A DNA stretch of 64,000 bases from assembly GCA_963777975.1 (NCBI GenBank), contig CAVZSO010000010.1, positions 248,001 to 312,000 of the forward strand. Direction: 5' to 3'. Within the stretch, counting starts at the first letter, position 1. Each line of letters begins with the position of its first letter. The position numbers and the translations under genes are program-made. Positions 25,225 to 36,091 of the stretch are shown in pieces. This stretch comes from CSP1-4 sp963777975. Lineage in GTDB: Bacteria; Chloroflexota; Limnocylindria; Limnocylindrales; CSP1-4. The notes beneath the pieces are model-generated. The model was given only the letters and a program-made list of their open reading frames with translations, did not search any database and was not told the DNA's origin.

Positions 25225-26835
25225 TCAGCCGACCCGCGGACCGGCTGCGGCGACATCCGGCCCGAGGCGGTCTTCGAACTGGCGGAAGTTCTCCACGAAC
25301 ATCGCCGCGATCTGGCGGGCGGCGTCGTCGTAGGCGAGTGGTTCGGTCCACGTGCCACGCGGCTGGAGCACGTCGGTCGGCACGTCGGGCACGCTGGCCG
25401 GGACGCTCAGGCCGAAGACCGGGTCGACGGTGAACTCGACGCCGTCGAGCCGGCGTTCGATGGCGGCATGGACCATGGCCCTCGTGTGCTGGATGTTCAT
25501 GCGCTGCCCGACCCCGTACGGCCCGCCGGTCCAGCCCGTGTTGATGAGCCAGACAGGGATGTCGTGCGCCGCCATCCGGTCGCCGAGCATCTGTGCGTAC
25601 TCGCCGGGATGTCGGGGCATGAACGGCGCCCCGAAGCAAGCCGAGAAGGTCACGCTCGGCTCCTTGACCCCGATCTCGGTGCCGGCCAGCTTGGCGGTGT
25701 AGCCGCTCACGAAGTGGTACATGGCCTGCTCGCGAGTGAGACGTGAGATGGGCGGCAGGACACCGAAGGCATCGGCGGTCAGGAAGATGAGCGTCCGCGG
25801 GTGACCCGTGATGCCAGGCTCGACGGCATTCGAGATGAAGGTCACCGGAAAGGCGCCGCGGGTGTTCTCGGTCAGCGCCTCCGAGTCCAGGTCGAGGATC
25901 CGCGTGTCGGGGTCCATGGCCACGTTCTCGAGGATGGTCCCGAAGCGCTTCGTGGTCGAGAAGATGTCGGGTTCGTAGATGGGCGACAGGCGGATGGTCT
26001 TGGCATAGCAGCCGCCTTCGAAGTTGAAGATGCCGTTCGGCCCCCAGCCGTGCTCGTCATCGCCGATGAGGGTTCGCGAGGGGTCCGCCACGAGCGTCGT
26101 CTTGCCCGTCCCCGAGAGGCCGAAGAAGATGGCCGGGTCGCCCCCTGGCCCGACGTTGACCGACGAGTGCATGGGCAGCACGCCCTCGTCGGGCAGCAGG
26201 TAGTTCATGACCGTGAAGGCTGACTTCTTGATCTCGCCGGCATACGCGGTGCCACCGATGAGGATCTCGCGCCGCGTGACGTGGACCAGGATGAACGTCC
26301 CGGTCCGTGTGCCATCGGTGGCTGGATCGGCCTCCAGGCTGGGGGCGTCGTAGATCGTGAAGTCGGGTCGGAAGGCGGCCAGCTCGTCCGCCGACGGGCG
26401 GATGAACAGGTTGTGAGCGAAGAGGCTCGCCCAGGCCGTCTCGGTCGTCACGCGTACCGATCGTCGATGATCCGGATCGGCGCCGACGAAGGCGTCCTTG
26501 ACGAACGTCTCGCGTGCAGCGAGGTGGCCGATGACCTTCTCGCGCATGCGCTCGAAGTGCTCCTCGGAGATCGGCCGATTGACATCGCCCCACCAGATCG
26601 TGTCGCGGCTGGCAGCCTCGTCGACGACGAACTTGTCCTTGGGCGAGCGACCCGTATGCGTGCCCGTCTTGACGACGAGCGGCCCACCGGCGGCGATGAC
26701 GCCCTCGTCGCGCTGGATGGCCGCCTCGTACAGAGCGGGCACGGCCAGGTTGTGGTGGACGAGCGGTCCGCGGCGCGCGGGCGCGCGACGCTCGGGCGCG
26801 GGCTTGGCGGTTGTCGTCGGCTGCGAGGCGGACAC
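25225..26835 (-). CDS. pckA: Phosphoenolpyruvate carboxykinase (ATP)
   Basis: A 536-aa enzyme converting oxaloacetate and ATP to PEP, CO2 and ADP. The kinase-1a loop is GLSGTGKTT (residues 239-247), kinase-2 is GDDEHGW (258-264), and the oxaloacetate-side motif is TGRSPKDKF (61-69). Length matches the ATP-type family. GTG 26835 follows AAGGAGC at suitable spacing; the open frame upstream is not conserved-looking. Transcribed alone, divergent from the UbiA gene. Confidence 0.95.
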   Translation of the reverse strand: MSASQPTTTAKPAPERRAPARRGPLVHHNLAVPALYEAAIQRDEGVIAAGGPLVVKTGTHTGRSPKDKFVVDEAASRDTIWWGDVNRPISEEHFERMREKVIGHLAARETFVKDAFVGADPDHRRSVRVTTETAWASLFAHNLFIRPSADELAAFRPDFTIYDAPSLEADPATDGTRTGTFILVHVTRREILIGGTAYAGEIKKSAFTVMNYLLPDEGVLPMHSSVNVGPGGDPAIFFGLSGTGKTTLVADPSRTLIGDDEHGWGPNGIFNFEGGCYAKTIRLSPIYEPDIFSTTKRFGTILENVAMDPDTRILDLDSEALTENTRGAFPVTFISNAVEPGITGHPRTLIFLTADAFGVLPPISRLTREQAMYHFVSGYTAKLAGTEIGVKEPSVTFSACFGAPFMPRHPGEYAQMLGDRMAAHDIPVWLINTGWTGGPYGVGQRMNIQHTRAMVHAAIERRLDGVEFTVDPVFGLSVPASVPDVPTDVLQPRGTWTEPLAYDDAARQIAAMFVENFRQFEDRLGPDVAAAGPRVG

Positions 26836-27159
26836 GGACGCTCCTTGCTCGGTCGCGGGCACATCGTCCCGCCTGCACCATCTCGCGATCTCGGATGTCG
26901 CGCGAAATGGTGGACCGGCCGCGCGTGGCGACTTCGGCGATGGTCGAAGTCGGGAGTCGGCTTTCGCAGTCGGGCGGAATCGTACCACCGGGCGATCGGT
27001 CGTCCAGCCGACGATGGTCCTGCCGAACGTCGGAGCCCAAGGGTCATCCATCCCGTGCCGGTGGCGGCCAGCAACGCCCACGTGTCGGTGCCCTTGGATA
27101 AATACGCTACAATCCAGGAACACGTTTCAGGCGACAGGATCGACCACGGAGCCCGACCG
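26836..27159. other. 324-base divergent intergenic region (pckA / UbiA)
   Basis: No gene seen. On the pckA side, ATCGTA at 26979-26984 (TACGAT on the minus strand) is a weak -10 candidate. On the UbiA side, TACAAT at 27108-27113 in an AT-richer patch is the best -10; TTGGAT at 27094 is too close to be its -35. The UbiA leader would be about 45 bases. Confidence 0.45.
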
Positions 27160-28249
27160 ATGACCACGACGACCCCGACCGACGACACCGCTCCTGCGGC
27201 ACTCCCGACAAGCCTCGGCGAGCGTCTGCGCGGCTGGCGCGAGATCCTGGAGACCGCCAATCCGCCGAGCAGCGGGCGGATGGACAGCGTCGGGAAGTGG
27301 CTCGTCCTGACGCGGGCCGCCGTCTTCCCGATGACCATCTGGTCGGGCCTCATCGGCGTGCTGCTGGCGGTCGGGGCGAGCGCACACGGTCGGCGGCCTG
27401 ACGGTCAACTACCTGTACGCGACGATCGCGGTCGTCGGGCTGGTCGTGGCCCACGCGGCCAACAACATGATCAACGACTACTTCGACACGAGCGGCGGCG
27501 TCGACACGGCGGGCTACGTGCGTGCGCTGTATGCGCCGCACCCGATCCTCTCAGGTTGGGTGACCAAGGCGCAGCTGCGCAACGCCATCCTGATCCTGAC
27601 CGTGCTCGACGGACTGGTCATGCTCTTCCTGGCGGTCGCGGTCAGCCCGCTCATCGTCGCCTTCGCCCTCGGCGGGCTGTTCGTCTCGGTCTTCTACGTG
27701 GCACCGCCGCTGCGGCTCAAGCACCACGGTCTCGGCGAGCCCGGCGTCTTCATCGTCTGGGGTCCGCTGATGATCGGCGGCACCTTCCTGGCCGCCACCG
27801 GGACCATCCCGATCTGGGTCCTGGTCTTCTCCCTGCCCTACGCCCTGCTGGTGACGTCGGTGCTGTTCGGCAAGCACATCGACAAGATCGTGCCCGACGC
27901 GAACCTCGGCATCCGGACCCTGCCGGTCATCCTGGGCGAGGCCCGTGCCCGTGTCGTCGGACGATGGCTGATGATCCTGTTCTACCCCCTCGTGCTGCTG
28001 GCGGTCGTGGTCGGCATGGTCGGACCCTGGGTCCTGATCATCGTGCTGGCCATCCCACGGTTGGTCGGCGTGCTGAAGGTCTTCGGCCAGCCCAAGCCCG
28101 ACGCGCCACCGCCGGGTTACCCCGAGCGCGGATGGCCGCTATGGTTCGTCGGCTACGCCTTCATCCACACGCGCCGCGCCGGCGGCCTGCTGACCCTCGG
28201 CCTGCTGCTCAACGCGGTGCTGCCCGTCACGTTGCCCTGGCTCGTCTGA
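27160..28249 (+). CDS. UbiA-family prenyltransferase (one frameshift)
   Basis: About 362 aa with 8-9 membrane helices. The two Asp-rich prenyl-diphosphate motifs are NNMINDYFDTSGGVD and DKIVPDANLGIRTLP. The first 75 residues read from ATG 27160; a surplus G near 27389 moves reading into GGLTVNYLYATIAV. The enzyme transfers a prenyl chain to an aromatic or other acceptor, as MenA, UbiA or lipid-forming relatives do. No quinone or heme gene lies nearby, so the acceptor is unknown. The N-terminal extension of about 45 residues before the first helix is longer than usual. Confidence 0.83.
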
Positions 28250-28415
28250 TCGGATAGACCGCCGGGCCCCGATCCGACCCGCATCGCGCGGCGTATCCAT
28301 CGGTGTCGGCCGCACCACCATCCGCCCTGTCGGGCACGTGCTTGACAGCGCAAGCAGCCGGCACCAAGGTTCGGACATCGACCTCGACATGACCCAACGG
28401 AGGGGAACTTCTCGG

Positions 28416-28667
28416 ATGCCGCTCTATCTCGATACCCATGATCACGTTCCCGGCCTGACCGCGGAAGCTGTCGCCGCCGCGCACGCTCGAGACCTCGAGG
28501 TCCAGGGCAAGTACGGCGTGGACTACCGCAAGTACTGGTTCGACGAGACGACGGGCAAGGTCTTCTGCCTCGTCGATGCTCCGTCGGCCGAGGCGGCCAT
28601 CGAGACCCACCGCGAGGCGCATGGCCTGCTGGCCGACTCCCTCGTCGAGGTCAGAGAGGGAGCGTAG
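28416..28667 (+). CDS. DUF4242 small protein
   Basis: An 83-aa protein starting MPLYLDTHDHVPGLTAE. The pattern of an N-terminal H-D-H cluster, KYGVDYRKYWFDE and a C-terminal HREAHGLL matches the DUF4242 (nickel-binding-type ferredoxin-like) family. Function is not established. ATG 28416 has GGAGGGG at about ten bases upstream, which decides against an earlier in-frame start at 28338. It ends inside the 3' end of the convergent cyclase gene (17-base overlap). Confidence 0.72.
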   Translation: MPLYLDTHDHVPGLTAEAVAAAHARDLEVQGKYGVDYRKYWFDETTGKVFCLVDAPSAEAAIETHREAHGLLADSLVEVREGA

Positions 28668-31398
28668 CCAGGGCCGCCCCTGGGGATAACCCGCGACCGC
28701 TCTTCAGCGCGACATCGAACGCCTCTGATCCAAGGCGAGCCTCGAGCCCCTGGCGTCCGCGCTCGTACTCGCCGAGCGCGCTCGGCGGAACACGGGCCCG
28801 GATCGTCTCGCGCATCGCGTCGGCGGCGCCAAGGACCCGTGCCGCGGCTTCCGGATCGTCCTCGGCCACCACCCAGGCGACCTTCTCGAGCGTCGCTGCG
28901 GTGCCGGGCAGATCGCGCAGCCCGAGTCGCAGCGCCAGGCTTTCGCGATACATGGCCAGGGCGCGATCGCGCTCCCCTGTCCGGGCGGCCAGATCGCCGA
29001 GATTGACGAGCGCACGGGCGACGCCCCGATCATCGTTCATCTCGCGCGACATCGCGGCCGCCTCGACGTGCAGGCTGCGAGCGGTCTCCACGTCACCCTG
29101 GCGGGCCGCGATGAGACCGAACGCATCGAGCGCGAAGGCCTCACCCCAGCGATCCCCGAGCGCACGGAACGCGACCACGCTCTCGTCGAAGTGCGCCCGC
29201 GCCGCGTCGTAATCGCCCTCCCGCTCGAGGACGTCGGCCATGTTCATAAGGCCGAAGGCCCGGCCGTGGCGATCTCCGAGCTGACCGGTGATGACCACTG
29301 CCTGTTCATAGAGTGCATGCGCCCGCGCATAGTCGCCCTGCTGCAGGGCCGCGTTGGCGACGTTGTTGATCGCATAGGCGATGCCTTCCGGGTTGCCGAG
29401 CCGACGGTTCAGCTCGAGGCTCTGCTCGTGGAAGGCGATGGCCGCCGTGAAGTCGCCCTGGTTGAAGGCCAGGATGCCGGCGCCGGTGAGCGCGTTGGCG
29501 CGGAGCGCTGTCTCGTCGTCGCGGGTCGCCGACAGCAGCCGCTCGAACCAATGTCGACCCTCCTCAGCGTGTCCGCGGACCTCCCAGAAGCGCCACAGCC
29601 CGGTGGCGAGCCGCAGGCCGGTCAGCTGCTCGCCGGCCTCCGATGCGCTCCAGTCGAGCGCCGCGCGCAGGTTGTCATGCTCGAGCTCAAGGCGATCGAG
29701 CCAGCTCGCAGCCTCCGGCCCGCGCTGCAGCGCCTTGGCCGCACGCTCGGTCAGTGCGAGGAACCAGTCGCGATGGCGACGTCGCGCTTCGCCCCCCTCA
29801 CCCGCCTGGACCAGCCGCTCGTAGCTGTACGCCCGGAGGATCTCCGAGAGGCGGTAGCGGGCCTCCGGACCCGACGAGTCGACGGTCACGAGCGACTTGT
29901 CGGCCAGCCTCGCGATGAGGTCGAGGACGTCGTACTGGTCGACCGGATCGCCCACGCCGACGGCCTCGGCGCCCTCGAGCCCGAGGCCTCCGGCGAAGAC
30001 CGAGAGGCGCCGAAGCAGGGCGGCTTCCTCCTCGGTCAGCAGCTCGAAGCTCCACTCGACGGCCGCCCGGAGGGTCTGGTGACGAGGGATCGCCACGCGG
30101 CTGCCGCCGGTCAGGAGCCGGAACCGGTCGTCGAGGCGATCCGCGATCTGTTCCGCCGAGAGGGCCCGCAGGCGGGCCGCTGCCAGCTCGAGCGCCAGCG
30201 GGATGCCGTCGAGCCGCCGGCAGATCTGGATGACCGCGTCGCCATTGGCTGGCGTCAGCTGGAAGCCGGGGTTGGCGGTCCTGGCACGCTCCAGGAAGAG
30301 CAGGACCGCATCGCACGCGAGCAGGCGGTCACGGTCCACCGAGCCCTGGTCGGACGGGGGAAGCGTCAGCGGCGGCACGGGCAGGACCGCCTCACCGGCG
30401 ATGCTCAGCGGCTCCTGGCTGGTGGCCAGGATGCGGACATCCGGACAGGCGACGAGGATGGTATTCGCCAGCTCGGCGCAGGCGGCCAGGAGGTGTTCGC
30501 AGTTGTCGATGACGAGGAGCAAGCGTCGACTGCGAAGGTGATCGACGATCGACGTGGCGATCGGCCGACCGGGTTGCTCCGTGACGCCGAGCACGGTCGC
30601 GACGGCCGTCGTGACCAGGCTCGGGTCGGTCAGGGCGCCAAGCTCGACGAGCCACGCCCCGTCATCGAAGCCGTCGGCCAGGTCTGTCGCCAGACGCACG
30701 GCCAGCCGCGTCTTCCCGACGCCGCCGGGCCCGGTCAAGGTCAGCATCGGAGCGCCGTCGAGCAGGCGTCGCGCGGCCGCGACCTCCGTCTCGCGTCCGA
30801 TGAACGTCGTCAGCTGGCGGGGCAGGTTGCCGCGCGTCGCCTCGATGGTGCGCAGCTCGGGGAACTCTGCCGCAAGGCCGGCTGCCATGACCTGGTAGAG
30901 GCGCTCGGGGGCCGGCATGTCCTTGAGCTGGTGTTCGCCCATGTCGAGGAAGTCGACCGTGCCGGCGAGGTCGCCCGCGACGAGGTCGTGCGTCGTCTGC
31001 GAGACGAGGATCTGCCCGCCATGGCCGACCCCACCGATGCGCGCCGCCCGGTGGACGTCCAGGCCGACCAGGCCGGTCTCCGCGCGTCGAGGCTCGCCGG
31101 TGTGGATGCCCATGCGCACGCGGACCTTGGCTTCACCGGGCCACGCATGGCCGGCCAGGCCGCGCTGGGCCTCGATCGCCGCAAGCAGGGCGCCGCGCGC
31201 CGTCGGGAAGGTGTAGTAGAGGCCGTCCCCTGCCGTGCCCTGCTCGGCGCCATCCTGGGCACGGAAGGCGTCGCCGAGCAGCCGATGGTGGTCAGCCAGG
31301 ACCGATGCATAGCGCTCGCCCAGCGCCTGGAGCAACAGGGTCGAGCCCTCGATGTCCGTGAAGACGAGCGTGACGGTGCCGGTGGAGGCGCTGGTCAT
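28651..31398 (-). CDS. Class III cyclase-STAND ATPase-TPR regulator
   Basis: A 915-aa three-part signalling protein. Residues 1-175 form a class III nucleotide cyclase domain with metal Asp15 (FTDIEGST) and Asp58 (AGDGLYY). Where active cyclases carry Asn-x-x-x-Arg, this has DVHRAARI (H116). Residues 195-560 form a STAND NTPase with P-loop GPGGVGKT (223-230), LLVIDNCEH (Walker B) and GIPLALELAAARL. Residues 590-870 form TPR repeats (AIAFHEQSLELNRRLG and relatives). No C-terminal LuxR HTH is present. It resembles AfsR/MalT-like sensors of Chloroflexota and Actinobacteria. cAMP production is uncertain because of the His substitution. Confidence 0.88.
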   Translation of the reverse strand: MTSASTGTVTLVFTDIEGSTLLLQALGERYASVLADHHRLLGDAFRAQDGAEQGTAGDGLYYTFPTARGALLAAIEAQRGLAGHAWPGEAKVRVRMGIHTGEPRRAETGLVGLDVHRAARIGGVGHGGQILVSQTTHDLVAGDLAGTVDFLDMGEHQLKDMPAPERLYQVMAAGLAAEFPELRTIEATRGNLPRQLTTFIGRETEVAAARRLLDGAPMLTLTGPGGVGKTRLAVRLATDLADGFDDGAWLVELGALTDPSLVTTAVATVLGVTEQPGRPIATSIVDHLRSRRLLLVIDNCEHLLAACAELANTILVACPDVRILATSQEPLSIAGEAVLPVPPLTLPPSDQGSVDRDRLLACDAVLLFLERARTANPGFQLTPANGDAVIQICRRLDGIPLALELAAARLRALSAEQIADRLDDRFRLLTGGSRVAIPRHQTLRAAVEWSFELLTEEEAALLRRLSVFAGGLGLEGAEAVGVGDPVDQYDVLDLIARLADKSLVTVDSSGPEARYRLSEILRAYSYERLVQAGEGGEARRRHRDWFLALTERAAKALQRGPEAASWLDRLELEHDNLRAALDWSASEAGEQLTGLRLATGLWRFWEVRGHAEEGRHWFERLLSATRDDETALRANALTGAGILAFNQGDFTAAIAFHEQSLELNRRLGNPEGIAYAINNVANAALQQGDYARAHALYEQAVVITGQLGDRHGRAFGLMNMADVLEREGDYDAARAHFDESVVAFRALGDRWGEAFALDAFGLIAARQGDVETARSLHVEAAAMSREMNDDRGVARALVNLGDLAARTGERDRALAMYRESLALRLGLRDLPGTAATLEKVAWVVAEDDPEAAARVLGAADAMRETIRARVPPSALGEYERGRQGLEARLGSEAFDVALKSGRGLSPGAALATLPL

Positions 31399-31414
31399 GA
31401 CCGATGGATCACCG

Positions 31415-32860
<1,446 letters not shown>

Positions 32861-32868
32861 CGCGGCCG

Positions 32869-32874
32869 AGTATA
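32869..32874 (-). promoter_or_regulatory. -10 box TATACT of leaderless cystathionine beta-synthase
   Basis: AGTATA on the plus strand reads TATACT on the minus strand, 8 bases before ATG 32860, without a ribosome binding site. Confidence 0.5.
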
Positions 32875-32901
32875 GGTCGCGCTCCCCGCGCGGCAGCTTC
32901 G

Positions 32902-33696
32902 TCAGCGGAACGCGTGGGTCAGCCAGCGCCAGTGCTTGCGCATCCCCGGTGCGGCTTCGGTCGCGCGATGGGCTGCCGCCACGGCGTCTACGGTCAGTGC
33001 CTGGAGCGCGGCAGCCACCGCATGCGCGGCGTCGCGCTCGTCCGTGATGGCACCCGATAGCGATGCCTCGGCGGCCAGGTCCGTCGCTCGGACCGCCGGC
33101 AGGATGCGCATCTGGATGCGCCGACCGCGATACAGCTCGTGCGTGCCACCGAACACGATCGGCACGATCGGCGCCCCGGAGCGCAGCCCGAAGTAGCCCA
33201 CGCCGGGTGCCAGCGGCCGCGCCTGACCAGGCGGCACGGCCGGCCCGCGCTCCGGGAAGAGCGCGAAGACGGCGCCACCATCGACCACCGCGCGAACCTT
33301 GGTGACGTGGTCGTCGAACGCCTCCGGACCACCGCCCGGGAGGATGGGAACGACACCACCGAGGTGGCGGAACGCGAACCGACGGAGCCACGAACGCTGC
33401 ATGGCCCGCGCGTCACCGAACCAGACGAGGCGGGGCTCGCTGGGCAGCAGCACGAGCATCACGAACGGCTCGATCCAGGTCACGTGCGGCAGCCCGGCTG
33501 CGATCCAGCCGCCGATCGGCCGATCCTCGGCATCGCGGGGCAGGTGCTCCGCGCCCACGAGCTCGAGCTTGAAGCCAAGCAGGCCTCGACCGACCAGGCC
33601 GAAAGCCTCGCGCAGGAGCTTCAGCGCGACCGGCGCCCGCGGGCCGAGCCCGGGTCCGAGCGCAGCGAGGTCCCGCACGGCGTCAGAAGAGCCCAC
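32902..33696 (-). CDS. Lysophospholipid acyltransferase-like protein, copy 1
   Basis: A 264-aa PlsC-superfamily protein. The catalytic motif reads GLPHVTWIEP, i.e. HX4E instead of HX4D. ALFPERGP matches the glycerophosphate-binding block, and APIVPIVFGG the late block. GTG 33696 lies within the last 14 bases of the upstream acyltransferase gene, so the two are translationally coupled. The changed acidic residue may alter activity. Confidence 0.75.
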   Translation of the reverse strand: MGSSDAVRDLAALGPGLGPRAPVALKLLREAFGLVGRGLLGFKLELVGAEHLPRDAEDRPIGGWIAAGLPHVTWIEPFVMLVLLPSEPRLVWFGDARAMQRSWLRRFAFRHLGGVVPILPGGGPEAFDDHVTKVRAVVDGGAVFALFPERGPAVPPGQARPLAPGVGYFGLRSGAPIVPIVFGGTHELYRGRRIQMRILPAVRATDLAAEASLSGAITDERDAAHAVAAALQALTVDAVAAAHRATEAAPGMRKHWRWLTHAFR

Positions 33697-34555
33697 GCAG
33701 CCATCGCCAGCGGCGGGCTCGGTCGGGCGGGTCGACGGTCCGCGGATAGAGCTCGGCGACCGTCGCCTGAAGGGTTGTGGCCAGGCGATCCGTCACCAGA
33801 CGCGCCAGGCGAAGCTCATCGCGCGTGTCCTCTGTCGGCGGCATCGGCGGCCAGTCCCCGCCGGCGAGTTCGCGGGCAGTGACCGGCGGCAGGAGCCTGA
33901 CCGCGACGCGCTTGCCGCGGTAGAGGTCGTCGCTGCCGGCCAAGGCCGAGGCAGACGATGGGCACGTCTCCCAGACGCAGAGCCAGCAGACCGATACCGG
34001 CGCGGACCCGGTGCACGCGATCTGGCTCTCCGGCCGTGGCCCCCTCGATGAAGATGACGAAGGGACAGCCAGCTTCGACCACGGCTCGCGCGGCCCGGAC
34101 GTGGACGTCGGCATCGGCACCGCCCCGCCAGACGGGCAGGATGCCGCCGATGTGGCGCAGGAGCGCTTCACGCCACCGGCTCCGGAAGGTCGATGGCCCG
34201 GACCCGATGAACCACGGCCGCGGCTCTCGGGGCAGGGCGCGGATCGCCACCAGCGGATCGATCCAGGAACGGTGGAGCGCAGCCGCGACGAGGTAGCCGC
34301 CCGCCGCCGGCAGGTGCTCGCGGCCCTCGACGGTGACGCTGACGCCAGCCAGGCGGAACGACGAGCCAGATCAGCGAGGCCAAGCAGCAGCCGCGCTAGG
34401 AGGCCGAGATGGCCGTCGGGATCACGTCCGAGCCAGTCGAGGCCCTCGAGGGGAGCCGACCCTCGAGCCGCGGCGAGCGCTTCCGGACGCACGGTCGGGC
34501 CGCGCGTCGCCAGGTCGTCGTCGGCATCCGGCGTGGCGGGCACTGGATCGGCCAT
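33683..34555 (-). CDS. Lysophospholipid acyltransferase, copy 2 (two frameshifts)
   Basis: About 290 aa. The start MADPVPATPDADDD reads from ATG 34555. After a break near 34358 the frame gives RLAGVSVTVEGREHLP, then LHRSWIDPL (canonical HX4D) and FVIFIEGATAG. A second break near 33945 (surplus T in ccTTggcc) returns to GSDDLYRGKRVAVRLL and the stop. It probably acylates lysophosphatidic acid or a related lipid at the membrane. It forms a two-gene unit with copy 1, and an lgt gene lies upstream in the same direction. Confidence 0.72.
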   Translation of the reverse strand: MADPVPATPDADDDLATRGPTVRPEALAAARGSAPLEGLDWLGRDPDGHLGLLARLLLGLADLARRSAWLASASPSRAASTCRRRAATSSRLRSTVPGSIRWWRSAPCPESRGRGSSGPGHRPSGAGGVKRSCATSAASCPSGGAVPMPTSTSGPREPWSKLAVPSSSSSRGPRPESQIACTGSAPVSVCWLCVWETCPSSASALAGSDDLYRGKRVAVRLLPPVTARELAGGDWPPMPPTEDTRDELRLARLVTDRLATTLQATVAELYPRTVDPPDRARRWRWLRGLF

Positions 34556-34746
34556 CTCGGGAGGATGACGCCTGACGAGCCGTGGCGTCTCGTCCCGCTG
34601 CCGGTCAGGTGATCGGCGGATCGCTTGGAGCCGGTCGCGCCGGCAAGGCATCCCCGTCGACCGGCGTGCCTTCAGCATCGGCCGGAGCTGGCGCTGTGGC
34701 GACGTCGACGGTCATCGTCGCGTCGGCGACGTCGGCAGGTGGCACG

Positions 34747-35581
34747 TCAGCACCATCCGGTGGTCGTGACATCGGCATCGTCCTGACGGCGGTGTCGCCA
34801 GAGGAAGGTCGCCACGCCGATGACGATGACGGTGATCGAGACGGCGGTCGCGACCGGGATCCCATCCACCGCCCAGTTCCACCCTGCCCGGTAGGTCTCG
34901 AGGTACGCGCGAACGACGCCGTACCAGACCAGCCAGAAGGAGAGGAGGTCGCCCGGCCGCAGCCGGTCGACGAAGCGGCGGCCGATCCAGAGCGCCAGCA
35001 GGCCGCCGATGAGGCTGAGCGCTGGCCTCATAGAAGAAGAGGGGAACGAAGCCGGTGGTCTCGAAGGGGAACTGCGAGCAGGGGTACGCCGCCACTCGAT
35101 GGACGCACTCGATCTGGATGCCCCAGGGCAGATCGGTCGGTGGCCCATAGAGCTCCTGATTGAAGAAGTTGCCCCAGCGAGCGATGGCCTGGCCGATGAA
35201 CAGGCTGGGCACCAGGGCGTCGACCCAGGGCAGGAACGGGAAGCCCCGTCGGCGCGAGTACAGGAACAGCCCGACCAGGCCGCCGGCGATGCCGCCGTAG
35301 ATCCCCAGGCCGCTGTACGGCGGCAGGACGATGGCCAGGAGGTCGTTCTGATAGCGCTGCCATTGGTCGATGACGTGATAGAGGCGGGCGCCGATGATGC
35401 CGGCGACCACGACCCACAGCAGGCCATCGCCGATGATGCTCGTATCGAGTCCCTTGCGACGGGCTTCGACCCCTGCCAGCCAGACCCCGACGGCGATCGC
35501 GATGGCATAGCCGACCCCGTACCAGGGGATGCTGATGGGCCCGATCTGGACGATGACCGGGCTCGGGGTCCACGTGATCAT
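34747..35581 (-). CDS. lgt: Prolipoprotein diacylglyceryl transferase (one frameshift)
   Basis: About 278 aa, seven membrane helices. It moves diacylglycerol from phosphatidylglycerol to the lipobox cysteine. Visible motifs are SIPWYGVGYA, GARLYHV, GLGIYGGIAGG (Tyr where E. coli has the HGG His) and GQAIARWGNFFNQELYG with the conserved Arg. The frame breaks near 35028, after FFYEAS, and resumes at LSLIGGLLALWIG. ATG 35581. The lipoprotein at 42.0-43.6 kb is a likely substrate. Confidence 0.87.
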
Positions 35582-35660
35582 CGGCGCAGGATAGCGGGTC
35601 GGGCAGGTCGGGCCGACCGGCACCCGGTGCGACATCACGGCCGCTGGCGAGGCGCGCTCC

Positions 35661-35666
35661 TATACT
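35661..35666 (+). promoter_or_regulatory. -10 box TATACT of leaderless small membrane protein gene
   Basis: TATACT ends 6 bases before GTG 35673; no ribosome binding site and no recognisable -35. Confidence 0.5.
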
Positions 35667-35672
35667 CCGGCT

Positions 35673-35951
35673 GTGAGCGAGCCGTTCGCGTTCTGGGTCT
35701 TCCTGGTCATCCTCTTCGGGGCCACCGCCGTGATCTGGGCCATCGCCGGGCGGGTCGCGCGGCACGATGACGACCTCGCCGCCGACGAGCGCGCGATCGA
35801 GGCCGGCTGGATCAGCGAGACGATCGGACGCTGGGGCGGCGACGTGCCGGAGCCGGTCGTGACGCAGGTCCTCGACCTGCATCGCCGCTATCTCGACGGA
35901 CCGGGCTTCGATCTGGACGGGCCGGACGACGAGGTCGGGGAGACAGGGTAG
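35673..35951 (+). CDS. 92-aa single-span membrane protein
   Basis: Starts at GTG 35673. One membrane helix (about residues 5-26, FAFWVFLVILFGATAVIWAIA) is followed by a charged cytoplasmic region. The C-terminus is acidic (DLDGPDDEVGE). No family recognised. The leaderless promoter and clean helix support it being real. Confidence 0.65.
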   Translation: MSEPFAFWVFLVILFGATAVIWAIAGRVARHDDDLAADERAIEAGWISETIGRWGGDVPEPVVTQVLDLHRRYLDGPGFDLDGPDDEVGETG

Positions 35952-35961
35952 GCGGACCCAA

Positions 35962-35975
35962 CGGGTCATGACCCG
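35962..35975. repeat. Perfect 14-bp palindrome
   Basis: CGGGTCATGACCCG, 10 bases after the stop of the 92-aa gene. No loop, so a poor terminator; could be a protein site or chance in GC-rich DNA. Confidence 0.35.
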
Positions 35976-36091
35976 ATGTTCCCGTGAGGACGAAGAGCTG
36001 CGACCGCTTCTTCCGGTGCCGATCTGACGGGCGGATCAGCCCTCGGACGGCGCCGGCCTCGGCTTGTTGGCGAATTCGTGCGCGATCAACG

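Noticed and set aside
27094..27113. TTGGAT...TACAAT as a sigma70 promoter for the UbiA gene
   Set aside because: Only 8 bases separate the two hexamers; TACAAT alone may be a -10.
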